Positions 16,809-25,048 of a DNA stretch of 64,000 nucleotides are shown here, piece by piece. The stretch spans positions 62,001 through 126,000 of the forward strand of contig JAFIGX010000025.1 in NCBI GenBank assembly GCA_017849455.1, read 5' to 3'. Below the pieces are notes generated by a model. The model was not told the origin of the DNA. It made no database searches and saw only the letters and a program-made list of their open reading frames with translations. The first letter of the stretch is position 1; each line of letters starts with the position of its first letter. This DNA comes from Pseudobacter sp. GTDB lineage: Bacteria > Bacteroidota > Bacteroidia > Chitinophagales > Chitinophagaceae. Position numbers and translations under genes: made by a program.

Positions 16809-17255
16809 ATGAGCAAAAGAAAGATCATTATATCCGTTCTCATCCTGGTCGTTGCAGCAGCGGCTGTCTATAGTTATAAGGAATTCACACGCACTAATAA
16901 GGACCTCCGCTATGTAAAGCCTCAGGTAACCATAGAAGCCGATAGTCTTATCAGAGAATTCACCGTCAATGATTCAGTGGCCGACCATAAATACCGGAAC
17001 AAGATCATAGCTGTTCATGGAATGGTGAAGGGAATCGACTCTGCAGATGGACAATATACCATCGCCATGGGCGATACGAATATCCTGTCGTCGCTCCGCT
17101 TCTCGATGGACACCAGTTCTGCCATAAAGGCCGCTGCTGTGCAACGCGGTATGAGCATCACCGTGAAAGGAGCTATCACAGGGTTCAAGAAAGATGAGAC
17201 CGGCTTGCTGGGCGATGATATCGAATTCAATCGTTGCGTAATTCAACAAGAATGA
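16809..17255 (+). CDS. Exported OB-fold (tRNA_anti-like) protein
   Basis: A 148-residue protein with an N-terminal membrane anchor (about 5-22) and a compact beta domain. The order of strands in NKIIAVHGMVKGIDSADGQYTIAMGD through SITVKGAITGFKKDETGLLGDDIEFNRCVI resembles the OB-fold proteins grouped as tRNA_anti-like. These are extracytoplasmic despite the family name. Substrate unknown. Second gene of the cytochrome-like/YceI/DUF5777 operon. Confidence 0.7.
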   Translation: MSKRKIIISVLILVVAAAAVYSYKEFTRTNKDLRYVKPQVTIEADSLIREFTVNDSVADHKYRNKIIAVHGMVKGIDSADGQYTIAMGDTNILSSLRFSMDTSSAIKAAAVQRGMSITVKGAITGFKKDETGLLGDDIEFNRCVIQQE

Positions 17256-17276
17256 TATTTTCTAAAAAGGGGAAAC

Positions 17277-17837
17277 ATGAAAAATTGGAAATCGGTCTTG
17301 ACTGGGATATTGGTGTTCGCATTACTGCCGGCTGTTGCGCAGGACAAATATTTTACCCGTACCGGAAAGATATCTTTTGTTTCGAAAGGTGTTATCGAAA
17401 CCATTAGCGCCAAACATAATAGCGTTACCTGTGTGCTTGATACGAAATCGGGGCAGATACAATTTGCAGTACTGATGCGGGGATTCGAGTTCCGCAAGGC
17501 GCTGATGCAGGAACATTTCAATGAGAACTATGTGGAAAGCGATAAATATCCCAAAGCAACATTCAAAGGAGATATTACCAATAATAATGCTATCGATTAC
17601 TCGAAAGAGGGTACTTACAATGCCAATGTGAAGGGCAAGCTTACTCTCCACGGTGAAACCAGGGATGTTGAATCAGCCGGCACTATTGTGGTGAAGAACG
17701 GGCGACTGACGGCCAGTGCTGATTTCAACATCCTGCTCTCGGATTATAGGATCAGGATACCGGCAGTGGTGAAAGACAATATTTCAAATACGGTGAATAT
17801 AACGGTCGATTGCCCGATGGAACCTTTAAAGAATTGA
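17277..17837 (+). CDS. YceI-family periplasmic lipocalin-like protein
   Basis: A 186-residue exported protein with a signal peptide (1-22, ending AVAQ) and an eight-stranded barrel typical of YceI. Diagnostic segments are FVSKGVIETISAKHN, FEFRKALMQEHFNENYVESDKYPKATFKG (split here by one loop) and GKLTLHGETRDV. Known members bind isoprenoid quinone-like lipids in a hydrophobic pore. In this operon it may carry a lipid cofactor near the cytochrome-like lipoprotein (inference). Confidence 0.88.
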   Translation: MKNWKSVLTGILVFALLPAVAQDKYFTRTGKISFVSKGVIETISAKHNSVTCVLDTKSGQIQFAVLMRGFEFRKALMQEHFNENYVESDKYPKATFKGDITNNNAIDYSKEGTYNANVKGKLTLHGETRDVESAGTIVVKNGRLTASADFNILLSDYRIRIPAVVKDNISNTVNITVDCPMEPLKN

Positions 17838-17870
17838 TTCATTGACTCATCGTAGAAAAAGTAATACAGT

Positions 17871-18782
17871 ATGAAAAAATCGTTATCGCTTTGGTTGTTC
17901 ATCATTAACCTGTCACTGGCAGGCGATAAATTATTGGCCCAGGAACCCGACCTGTTGAAACTGGCCGGGGAAGACAAGCCTGCAAGGACACATGTTACCA
18001 ATGCGTTCAAATCGACGAGAGTGATCAATGGCCAATCGATGGAGTTCCTCGGGAAAGGCGTGCTGGACGTGCGTTTCCTGCACCGGTTCGGTACCATCAA
18101 TTCAGGCGCCAATAATTTCTTCGGGCTCGACCAGGCCACTACACGTATCGGGCTCGATTATGGGCTTGGTAAGAGCCTCATGATCGGGATCGGTAGAAGC
18201 GGGGTGGGTAAAGAGCTGGATGGTTTCATCAAATATCGCCCTGTATGGCAATCCAATGACGCACGTGGTGTTCCATTTTCCGTTGTCCTGGTTGCAGGGA
18301 TGACGCTGGGAACGGCGCCCTGGGCATTTCCCGACCGCAAAAATTATTTTCATTCCAGGATCGGCTATTATCATGAGGTGATCATTGGCCACAAATTCAC
18401 GGAAACGTTCAGTTTACAGCTCAGTCCTATACTGGTGCATCGTAACCTGGTGCCTGGCGCCAATGATAAGAACAACACTTTTGCATTGGGCATTGGTTCC
18501 AGGCTGAAGATCACCAAACGGACCGCTTTTGTAGTGGATTATCATCCAATACTTGCCGGAAGGCAGTATGGCACAAAAGATCCTTTGTCGCTCGGTTTCG
18601 ATATTGAAACCGGCGGCCACGTATTCCAGTTGCACGTTTCGAATAGCACAGGAATGAACGAGAAAGCCTTTATTACGAATACAACGGATGATTTCTGGAA
18701 AGGCGATATCCGTTTTGGGTTCAATATTTCAAGAGTATTCACATTGGTGAAACCAAAGGAAAAGAAGGTTGTAGCGCCGTGA
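17871..18782 (+). CDS. DUF5777-type outer-membrane beta-barrel protein
   Basis: A 303-residue exported protein with a signal peptide (about 1-23) and repeated amphipathic strands ending in an aromatic/hydrophobic terminus. Segments such as FKSTRVINGQSMEFLGKG, LDVRFLHRFG and FGLDQATTRIGLDYGLGKSLMIGIGRS mark the DUF5777 barrel group of Bacteroidota. It is last in the operon with YceI and the cytochrome-like lipoprotein; relatives of these genes often travel together. The conserved set suggests an envelope redox or lipid-related process, but no function is established from the sequence. Confidence 0.82.
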   Translation: MKKSLSLWLFIINLSLAGDKLLAQEPDLLKLAGEDKPARTHVTNAFKSTRVINGQSMEFLGKGVLDVRFLHRFGTINSGANNFFGLDQATTRIGLDYGLGKSLMIGIGRSGVGKELDGFIKYRPVWQSNDARGVPFSVVLVAGMTLGTAPWAFPDRKNYFHSRIGYYHEVIIGHKFTETFSLQLSPILVHRNLVPGANDKNNTFALGIGSRLKITKRTAFVVDYHPILAGRQYGTKDPLSLGFDIETGGHVFQLHVSNSTGMNEKAFITNTTDDFWKGDIRFGFNISRVFTLVKPKEKKVVAP

Positions 18783-18848
18783 GAGAGAATTGCCGGAAAC
18801 TATTGAAAAAAGCTTGTTGGGAAGGTATTAACGCAAGTGGCTATGGGC

Positions 18849-19313
18849 CTATTTTCTGAGGAACAATAACAGAAATGAAAAAGTAGCGATGAGCTGGCTG
18901 CTCCAGAAGATGAACATCCATCTTAACAGCTCACTTTTGGTGCTCAATAGATCTGCATGTGTAGCAAATTTGCCCTCATGTTCAGCAAATTTTGCGGCCG
19001 TCCGGTTCTCGAATGCTGCAAACCTTGCGTCCGTCTGGTTTTCCAATGCTTCAAACCTTGCATCCATCCGGCTTTCAAGTGCCTCAAATCTTGCATCGAT
19101 CTTCTCAAACCGGAACTCCATTGTTGTTCTCAGGGCAGCTATTTCACCCATTAATTGATCGAATTTTGTTACTTGCGTCATTTGAGCTTGTTCTTTGATT
19201 ACTTCAATCATTTCAATGGAAACATCGCGCGCGTCCGGCTCAGGGAGCTTGAACTTACTCCTAAACATATCATATAACCGAACATTGATTGCTCCTGCTC
19301 CTATGGTAGCCAT
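18849..19313 (-). CDS. Coiled-coil membrane protein with 11-residue repeats
   Basis: A 154-residue protein. The N-terminal 45 residues are globular, followed by a long coiled coil. From about 70 to 115 it shows an 11-residue period: DARFEALESRM, DARFEALENQT, DARFAAFENRT, AAKFAEHEGKF. A single C-terminal membrane helix (about 130-151) anchors it. The layout resembles DUF1640/Bdr-type proteins (N-terminal domain, hendecad coil, C-terminal anchor). The DNA shows the matching 33-bp tandem repeat. It is convergent with the DUF5777 gene. Function unknown. Confidence 0.75.
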   Translation of the reverse strand: MATIGAGAINVRLYDMFRSKFKLPEPDARDVSIEMIEVIKEQAQMTQVTKFDQLMGEIAALRTTMEFRFEKIDARFEALESRMDARFEALENQTDARFAAFENRTAAKFAEHEGKFATHADLLSTKSELLRWMFIFWSSQLIATFSFLLLFLRK

Positions 19314-19468
19314 GTTTCATTGTTTTATAAAGGTAAGAAGATTATTTACAATCTAAAAATAATGCATAACCGAAAATGTGCAATTCATATAAGCACATTT
19401 CTTTTTGTTATTTTCCCCGTTAATAATTGTGTAAAAAACGAACCGAAAATATTGTGCAGATTTCTTTC

Positions 19469-20350
19469 TCAGAAGACCCACTCTACTTCTCCAACATCGA
19501 ATTGCCGTTCGATCACATCTTTCGTCAATAGTTGCCCCCCTGCATTTACCCCACAAACCTTTGTCTCGAATACGCGGCTTCCCTGTTTCAATTTTACCTG
19601 CTCATTTAATTTATACATCACCTGGTGATAGGCCGTGAAGATCTCATTATTATTTCCCCTTATCACCGATTGCCAGCGTATTTCCAGGCAGGCGCAGAGT
19701 TGCATCACCATTTCTTCCACCGCCATTTCCTTCCCGGCGATCTGCTTCAACGATACCGGGTTCTTCACCTCATCCGCAAAACTCGTTTGATTGATATTGA
19801 TCCCTATCCCAACGATCGCCCAAAGCCAGTTGGCAGTTGGCAGTTGGCAGTCGGCAGTTGGATCATTATCCCCTGTTGTCCATTGCGAACTGCCCACTGC
19901 AAATTGCCCACTGCCCGTGGTTTCTACCCGGTTCTCGATAAGGATACCCCCTGCCTTTCTGTCACGCCAGTAGAGATCATTAGGCCATTTTATACGGGTT
20001 TCTTCCCCGGCATGGTTTTTAAAGAAATCGTAACAACCTAGTGCAACGGCCGCTGAAAGCAGGAATTGTTGGGAGATTTGCAGTCCATGTGGTTGAATTA
20101 CCACGCTTAGCATGATGTTTTCACCGGGGTTGGTGATCCAGGTTTTGCCGCGTTGACCTCTCCCGGCTGTCTGCTCCAGGGCAAAATAGGCTGCCCCATG
20201 GCCAGCCAGTCCGGCCCGTACCTGTCCCATGGCATAGTTGTTGGTGCTGTCGACAGTAGGTAACACAGTAAAAGACTGACCAATAACAGGTAAGATAACA
20301 GGGGGATGTGACAAAAGATTCCTATTTTTGACTGAGGCGAAATTAGGCAT
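19469..20350 (-). CDS. birA: Biotin--[acetyl-CoA carboxylase] ligase
   Basis: Attaches biotin to the carrier domain of acetyl-CoA carboxylase via biotinyl-AMP. It is a catalytic-only BirA (no N-terminal DNA-binding domain) of 293 residues. The biotin/ATP loop is GRGQRGKTW, followed by KWPNDLYW, KAGGILIEN, and GIGININQ. Between IENRV and WLWAIVGIGI lies an unusual insert of about 29 residues (19829-19918) translated from a repetitive hairpin. In ordinary homologues this loop is short. ATG at 20350 is preferred over GTG at 20368. It is divergent from rsfS, an arrangement often seen in Bacteroidota. Confidence 0.92.
   Translation of the reverse strand: MPNFASVKNRNLLSHPPVILPVIGQSFTVLPTVDSTNNYAMGQVRAGLAGHGAAYFALEQTAGRGQRGKTWITNPGENIMLSVVIQPHGLQISQQFLLSAAVALGCYDFFKNHAGEETRIKWPNDLYWRDRKAGGILIENRVETTGSGQFAVGSSQWTTGDNDPTADCQLPTANWLWAIVGIGININQTSFADEVKNPVSLKQIAGKEMAVEEMVMQLCACLEIRWQSVIRGNNNEIFTAYHQVMYKLNEQVKLKQGSRVFETKVCGVNAGGQLLTKDVIERQFDVGEVEWVF
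19827..19915. repeat. GGCAGT-word hairpin inserted inside birA
   Basis: The left arm (19827-19861) has about five tandem copies of GGCAGTT. The right arm (19880-19915) has complementary words (ACTGCCC, ATTGCCC), so the two can form a long imperfect hairpin. The segment length keeps the birA reading frame open and adds about 29 residues. Confidence 0.75.
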
Positions 20351-20471
20351 TCCCGGTGAACGATTCACCCTCTTTGCTGTTGAAAGTCAGGCAATGGGCT
20401 TTTAGCCTGAAAAACAGGGTTGATCTCATTCCAGCCATAAAATAAAATTGATCATTAAAAAGTTTTGATTA

Positions 20472-20876
20472 TTGGAACAACTGTCATTGTTAGCTACCCG
20501 TCGTAAACGAAAAAGTGTAGCGCGGTTAACAAAGAACTCGAAGATCATTAAAGCTATTATCCACGCCATTCAGGAAAAGAAAGGAAACAATATTGTTTCG
20601 CTCGACCTCCGAAAAATTCCCGAAGCAGTTGCTGATTTTTTCATTATTTGCGAAGCCGGCAGTACCACGCAGATCAGGGCCATTGCCGACTTTGTAGAGG
20701 AGCATATTAAAAAAACTGTGGGGGAAAACCCATATCATCATGAGGGTCACCAGACTGCACAATGGGTACTGATCGACTATGTGAATGTGGTTGTGCATGT
20801 TATGCAGCCCGAAACCAGGAAATTTTACAAGCTGGAAGAGATGTGGAGCGATGCTATAGGGGAAGAACACCCATAA
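20472..20876 (+). CDS. rsfS: Ribosome silencing factor RsfS
   Basis: A 134-residue member of the RsfS/Iojap family, which binds ribosomal protein uL14 and blocks 50S-30S joining when nutrients run low. The core (about 23-125) holds IVSLDLRKIPEAVADFFIICEAGS, TTQIRAIADFVEEHIKK and GHQTAQWVLIDYVNVVVHVM, then FYKLEEMW, all family hallmarks. No ATG precedes the core in frame. The TTG at 20472 is the longest plausible start and another TTG lies five codons later, so the exact N-terminus is uncertain. First of the rsfS-ftsH-LUD series. Confidence 0.92.
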   Translation: MEQLSLLATRRKRKSVARLTKNSKIIKAIIHAIQEKKGNNIVSLDLRKIPEAVADFFIICEAGSTTQIRAIADFVEEHIKKTVGENPYHHEGHQTAQWVLIDYVNVVVHVMQPETRKFYKLEEMWSDAIGEEHP

Positions 20877-20901
20877 GATAAGCCGTTCAGACCGGCCGTA
20901 T

Positions 20902-20930
20902 TATTTGAAATGAACCATAAATTTCAAATA
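20902..20930. promoter_or_regulatory. AT-rich dyad in the ftsH leader region
   Basis: TATTTGAAAT and ATTTCAAATA form a perfect 10-bp inverted repeat with a short spacer, about 75 bp before the ftsH start. It has no T-tract after it. It may be an operator or an mRNA structure. Confidence 0.4.
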
Positions 20931-21005
20931 CAGGGTTGGTTTTTGAACAATTTTGTCATATAATTAATTATTAATTAGAAAACAAGTAGAAGCAAGATTA
21001 TTAAT

Positions 21006-23093
21006 ATGTCACAAGACGAGTCAAGACAGAGCGATCGTAATTTCCCCCGAATGCGCCCGAGGGAAGATGGAAATGGACAACGCAAAGGCCCCCGATTCAA
21101 TATTTACTGGGTTTGGGCTATCATTTTTGCCGTATTGGTTGGTTTCCAGCTCGTCGGTTCCTTTGCCCCTGAAGCCAAAGAGATCAATGACCTGGAGTTT
21201 TACCAGATGCTCAATAAAGGAGATGTTGAAAAACTGACCACCGTTACCAATAAGAACCTGGTAAGGGTCTATATCAAAAAAGACAGCCTCGAAAAATACA
21301 AGGCCCAGCTCTCCAAGAACTGGGGCTCTTCCATCGAAAAAGGCCCCCAATTCCAGTTCCGAGTGATCAAGGCGGAAGATTTCAACAAAGATCTCAATGC
21401 CTATTATGAGAAACACCCCGAGATCAACCGGGTTGCCAATAACCCCGTTCAGGAAGGAGAATGGTTCGGTTCCATTATCCAGTTCCTGCTCCCATTGGTA
21501 GTGATCATCCTGATCTGGGTAATGCTCATGCGGAAAATGGGCGGTGGAGCCGGCGGTGGCAGCGGTCCCGGAGGCATTTTCAATATCGGAAAATCAAGGG
21601 CCACCCTGTTCGATAAAGGCACCAAAGTAAATATCACATTTGCCGATGTTGCCGGCCTCGATGAAGCCAAAGTGGAAGTGATGGAGATCGTTGACTTTTT
21701 AAAGAATCCCAAAAAATATACTTCCCTCGGTGGTAAGATTCCCAAGGGAGCATTGCTCGTAGGCCCTCCCGGTACCGGTAAAACCCTGCTCGCCAAAGCG
21801 ATGGCAGGCGAAGCACAAGTGCCTTTCTTCTCCATGAGCGGTTCCGATTTCGTGGAACTGTTCGTAGGGGTGGGCGCCAGCCGTGTGAGGGATTTATTCA
21901 AGCAAGCCAGGGAAAAAGCGCCCTGTATCATATTTATCGATGAGATCGACGCCATTGGCCGCGCACGTGGTAAGAACGCCATCATGAGCAATGATGAACG
22001 TGAAAGCACCCTGAACCAGTTACTCGTGGAAATGGACGGCTTCAGCGGAGAAAGCGGCATCATTGTACTGGCCGCTACCAACAGACCGGATGTGCTCGAC
22101 AGCGCCCTCCTGCGCCCGGGCCGTTTCGACCGCCAGATATCCATCGATAAACCCGATCTCAAGGGCCGTGAGCATATTTTCAAAGTTCACCTGAAGCCAA
22201 TCAAGATCTCCGAAAAGGTAGATATCCATAAGCTTGCTGAACAAACACCCGGTTTTGCCGGCGCCGATATTGCTAATATCTGCAATGAAGCGGCCCTGAT
22301 CGCTGCCCGCAAAGGCAAACAGTCGGTGGAAATGGAAGATTTCCAGGATGCCGTAGACCGTGTGATCGGCGGGTTGGAAAAGAAGAACAAGATCATTTCA
22401 CCCGACGAAAAAAGGATCATCGCCTATCACGAAGCAGGTCACGCCATCTGCGGCTGGTTCCTCGAGCACGCTTATCCGCTCCTGAAAGTGACCATCGTAC
22501 CCAGAGGCGTAGCCGCACTCGGTTATGCCCAGTATACGCCCAAGGAACAATACCTCTACAATACCGATCAGTTGCTCGATCAGATCTGTATGACATTGGG
22601 AGGCCGCGCCAGTGAAGATATCTTCTTCGGCAAGATCTCCACAGGCGCACAAAACGATCTCCAGCAGGTTACCAAGATCGCCTATTCCATGATCACGGTA
22701 TATGGGATGAACGAAAAGGTCGGGAACGTTAGCTTCTATGATCCTTCCGCAGAGAACTCTTTCACCAAACCATATTCAGAAGAAACTTCCAGGCTCATCG
22801 ATGAAGAAGTAAGAAAACTGATCGACGATGCCTACGAAAAAACAAAGCGCCTCCTTACCGAGAAAAAGCAACAGGTAGAAAAGCTCGCCGAAGCCCTGCT
22901 CGAAAAAGAAGTATTATTCCAGAGCGACGTGGAAGTGCTGATCGGCAAACGCCCTTACGGAGAAAAGAAATTGCTCGATGTTGATGGAAACCCTTCGCAT
23001 GGCGGAGAAAGCGGTACTATCAGTGAAGGTGTTCCACCCTATGATAGCAATGTCACCAATCATCCTGTTCAATCACAAGAATCGGAAAACTGA
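21006..23093 (+). CDS. ftsH: ATP-dependent zinc metalloprotease FtsH
   Basis: A 695-residue membrane-bound AAA+ protease that degrades misfolded membrane proteins and short-lived regulators. Two membrane helices (about 30-50 and 152-175) flank a periplasmic domain. A Gly-rich linker leads to the AAA domain, with Walker A GPPGTGKT at 253-260, Walker B IIFIDEID, and the second region of homology ending in RPGRFDRQI. The zinc motif HEAGH is at 475-479. The C-terminal tail is hydrophilic and disordered, as usual. The LUD gene starts 3 bp after the stop, so the two are cotranscribed. Confidence 0.97.
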   Translation: MSQDESRQSDRNFPRMRPREDGNGQRKGPRFNIYWVWAIIFAVLVGFQLVGSFAPEAKEINDLEFYQMLNKGDVEKLTTVTNKNLVRVYIKKDSLEKYKAQLSKNWGSSIEKGPQFQFRVIKAEDFNKDLNAYYEKHPEINRVANNPVQEGEWFGSIIQFLLPLVVIILIWVMLMRKMGGGAGGGSGPGGIFNIGKSRATLFDKGTKVNITFADVAGLDEAKVEVMEIVDFLKNPKKYTSLGGKIPKGALLVGPPGTGKTLLAKAMAGEAQVPFFSMSGSDFVELFVGVGASRVRDLFKQAREKAPCIIFIDEIDAIGRARGKNAIMSNDERESTLNQLLVEMDGFSGESGIIVLAATNRPDVLDSALLRPGRFDRQISIDKPDLKGREHIFKVHLKPIKISEKVDIHKLAEQTPGFAGADIANICNEAALIAARKGKQSVEMEDFQDAVDRVIGGLEKKNKIISPDEKRIIAYHEAGHAICGWFLEHAYPLLKVTIVPRGVAALGYAQYTPKEQYLYNTDQLLDQICMTLGGRASEDIFFGKISTGAQNDLQQVTKIAYSMITVYGMNEKVGNVSFYDPSAENSFTKPYSEETSRLIDEEVRKLIDDAYEKTKRLLTEKKQQVEKLAEALLEKEVLFQSDVEVLIGKRPYGEKKLLDVDGNPSHGGESGTISEGVPPYDSNVTNHPVQSQESEN

Positions 23094-23095
23094 TC

Positions 23096-23731
23096 ATGAA
23101 CGTTTCTCCTTCCAAAGAAAATATTCTCAAAAAAATAAGAAAGGCGTTGACGCAGTCAACGCCTCTTCCTTTTCCGCATAGTGAAGGCAATAGCTTCGTA
23201 TTTCAGCCATCGCAACAGGAACTGGAAGTGGAATTCGCAGAGCAGTTTACCAAACTCCAGGGTAAATTCATTTTTTGCCTGAATTATTCGGAGCTGATGA
23301 ACCAGTTGAAGTCGGTACAGGTACATAATAAATGGGAGAAGATCTACTGCTGTGAAGAAGACCTGAAGAAAACACTGGCCATACACGGTTTTACCCAAAC
23401 AGGCTATGCATCAGTAGATACCTGCGATGCCGCTATCACTACCTGCGAATGGCTGATCGCCAGAACGGGTTCCATTGTGATGAGCGCTGCAGGGCAGAGC
23501 GGCCGCACCGTGAGCGTGTATACGCCCATTCATATTTGTATTGCCCGCACCAGTCAATTGGTGTATGATATAAAGGACAGTCTGCAACAGGCCAGGGAAA
23601 AATATGGCAACCAGTTACCTTCCCTGATCACTTTCGCTACCGGCCCCAGCCGCACAGCCGATATAGAGAAAACACTGGTAGTAGGTGTGCATGGGCCCAA
23701 AGAAGTGTATGTATTCCTGGTAGACGAGTAA
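23096..23731 (+). CDS. LUD-domain (LutC/YkgG-like) protein
   Basis: A 211-residue protein of the LUD (DUF162) family. The fold begins with SPSKENILKKIRKAL and carries the family motifs ITTCEWLIARTGSIVM, HICIARTSQLV and the end segment SLITFATGPSRTADIEKTLVVGVHGPKEVYVFLVD. LutC relatives act in lactate utilisation with LutA and LutB, but neither partner is here. Its tight link to ftsH (2-bp gap) recurs in Bacteroidota and argues for another role, which remains unknown. Confidence 0.85.
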   Translation: MNVSPSKENILKKIRKALTQSTPLPFPHSEGNSFVFQPSQQELEVEFAEQFTKLQGKFIFCLNYSELMNQLKSVQVHNKWEKIYCCEEDLKKTLAIHGFTQTGYASVDTCDAAITTCEWLIARTGSIVMSAAGQSGRTVSVYTPIHICIARTSQLVYDIKDSLQQAREKYGNQLPSLITFATGPSRTADIEKTLVVGVHGPKEVYVFLVDE

Positions 23732-23783
23732 TTGTATAATTCAGCCTATCTTTATAGGGAAGTGACACCAGGTTCAATAAAAC

Positions 23784-24203
23784 ATGACCTCCGGAATTTA
23801 CCATCTCTTCGTTTACGGATCCCTGCTGAGCGGGTTTCATCATCCGGCTTATACCTGGATCAGCCGCTATTTTACATTGATCGGCCCCGCCTCCGTAAAA
23901 GGAAAATTGTATGATCTCGGTGAGTATCCCGGCGCTGTGCCTTGCGAAGAAGAAGTTTTTATCAAAGGAGAATTGTACCGGATCAATAATGACGATGAGT
24001 TTTCCTGGGCTATCAAACAACTCGACGATTATGAAGGAATGCTGGTTGAAAAGGGAGAAATACCTTTATTTCGCCGTGAACCTGCCAGCATTCTGCACCA
24101 GGAAATACCGAATACTGCCTGGATCTATTGGTACAACCGCGATGTGAAAGATAAAGAGCAGATCACCGGCGATCTGTTATCGTATTGGCAAAATAAAAAA
24201 TAA
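23784..24203 (+). CDS. Gamma-glutamylcyclotransferase-like protein
   Basis: A 139-residue GGCT/AIG2-like protein. The substrate-binding turn YGSLLSG is at 11-17 and the likely catalytic Glu84 lies in QLDDYEG, the two signature positions of the fold. Family members release 5-oxoproline from gamma-glutamyl compounds, though many bacterial members have unproven substrates. It lies 52 bp after the LUD gene and 53 bp before the LpxH-like gene, so it may be part of a longer transcript. Confidence 0.85.
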   Translation: MTSGIYHLFVYGSLLSGFHHPAYTWISRYFTLIGPASVKGKLYDLGEYPGAVPCEEEVFIKGELYRINNDDEFSWAIKQLDDYEGMLVEKGEIPLFRREPASILHQEIPNTAWIYWYNRDVKDKEQITGDLLSYWQNKK

Positions 24204-24256
24204 TTGAAGATATACCCGCCCCGGCCAGCAGCCTCGGTGGGCAAGCGATCCAAGAC

Positions 24257-25048
24257 ATGCAATTACCTCCTGATAAAAAAGTATATTTTCTCTCCGACTT
24301 TCATCTTGGTGCGCCCGACGCCGCTACCAGCCTGGTCCGCGAAAAACTTGTGGTAGAATTCCTGGAAGAGGTGCGGAAAGATGCAGCCGTCATTTTCATA
24401 GTAGGCGATATGTTCGATTTCTGGTACGAATACCGCACCGTAGTGCCCAAAGGCTATGTCCGCTTGTTGGGAAAACTGGCAGAGATCACGGATTCAGGTG
24501 TCCCTATCCATTTTTTTGTGGGGAACCACGATATGTGGATGACGGACTATTTTCAGAAAGAGCTCAATATTCCTGTCTATTTTGAACCAAAAGAATTCGA
24601 GTTCAACGGAAAACAATTCCTGATCGGGCATGGAGACGGATTAGGCCCCGGCGATCATGGTTATAAAATGCTGAAGAAGATCTTTCGCAATCCGGTCTGC
24701 CGCTGGCTCTTCGGCATCCTGCCACCCTATATCGGCATGGGCATCGCCAATTTCGCCAGCAGGAGAAGCAGGGCAGTGACCGGCCAGACAGATGAACAGT
24801 TCTTTGGAGAAAAAGGAGAATGGCTGATCACTTACAGTAAGGAGGCGTTACAGTCGAAACATTACGATTACCTGATCTTCGGGCATAGGCACCTGCCGAT
24901 CGATTTTTCACTGAATAATGGCAGTAGCAGGTATATCAATCTGGGCGACTGGATCCGTTATTATACCTACGCGGTGTTCGAAGGGCAGGAACTGAGCCTG
25001 CACACCCGATATCCTGAATTGGAAAAAAAGATTATCCGACAACCATGA
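24257..25048 (+). CDS. lpxH: LpxH-like UDP-2,3-diacylglucosamine diphosphatase
   Basis: A 263-residue calcineurin-like metallophosphatase. The di-metal motifs are all present: SDFHLG (D14, H16), GDMFDFWYEY, GNHDMW, GHGDGLGPGDHGYK and GHRHLP. The FDFWYEY and GPGDHGYK forms are typical of LpxH, which cleaves UDP-2,3-diacylglucosamine to lipid X in lipid A synthesis at the inner membrane. The stop overlaps the next gene (ATGATGA), indicating translational coupling. LpxH is likely but a related phosphatase cannot be excluded. Confidence 0.82.
   Translation: MQLPPDKKVYFLSDFHLGAPDAATSLVREKLVVEFLEEVRKDAAVIFIVGDMFDFWYEYRTVVPKGYVRLLGKLAEITDSGVPIHFFVGNHDMWMTDYFQKELNIPVYFEPKEFEFNGKQFLIGHGDGLGPGDHGYKMLKKIFRNPVCRWLFGILPPYIGMGIANFASRRSRAVTGQTDEQFFGEKGEWLITYSKEALQSKHYDYLIFGHRHLPIDFSLNNGSSRYINLGDWIRYYTYAVFEGQELSLHTRYPELEKKIIRQP

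Noticed and set aside
19827..19915. CRISPR-like array
   Set aside because: The repeat unit is only 7-8 bases with no spacers, and the two halves are inverted; there is no cas gene in the window.
23096..23731. Lactate-utilisation operon (lutABC)
   Set aside because: Only the LutC-like protein is present; no LutA or LutB, and the gene is tied to ftsH instead.
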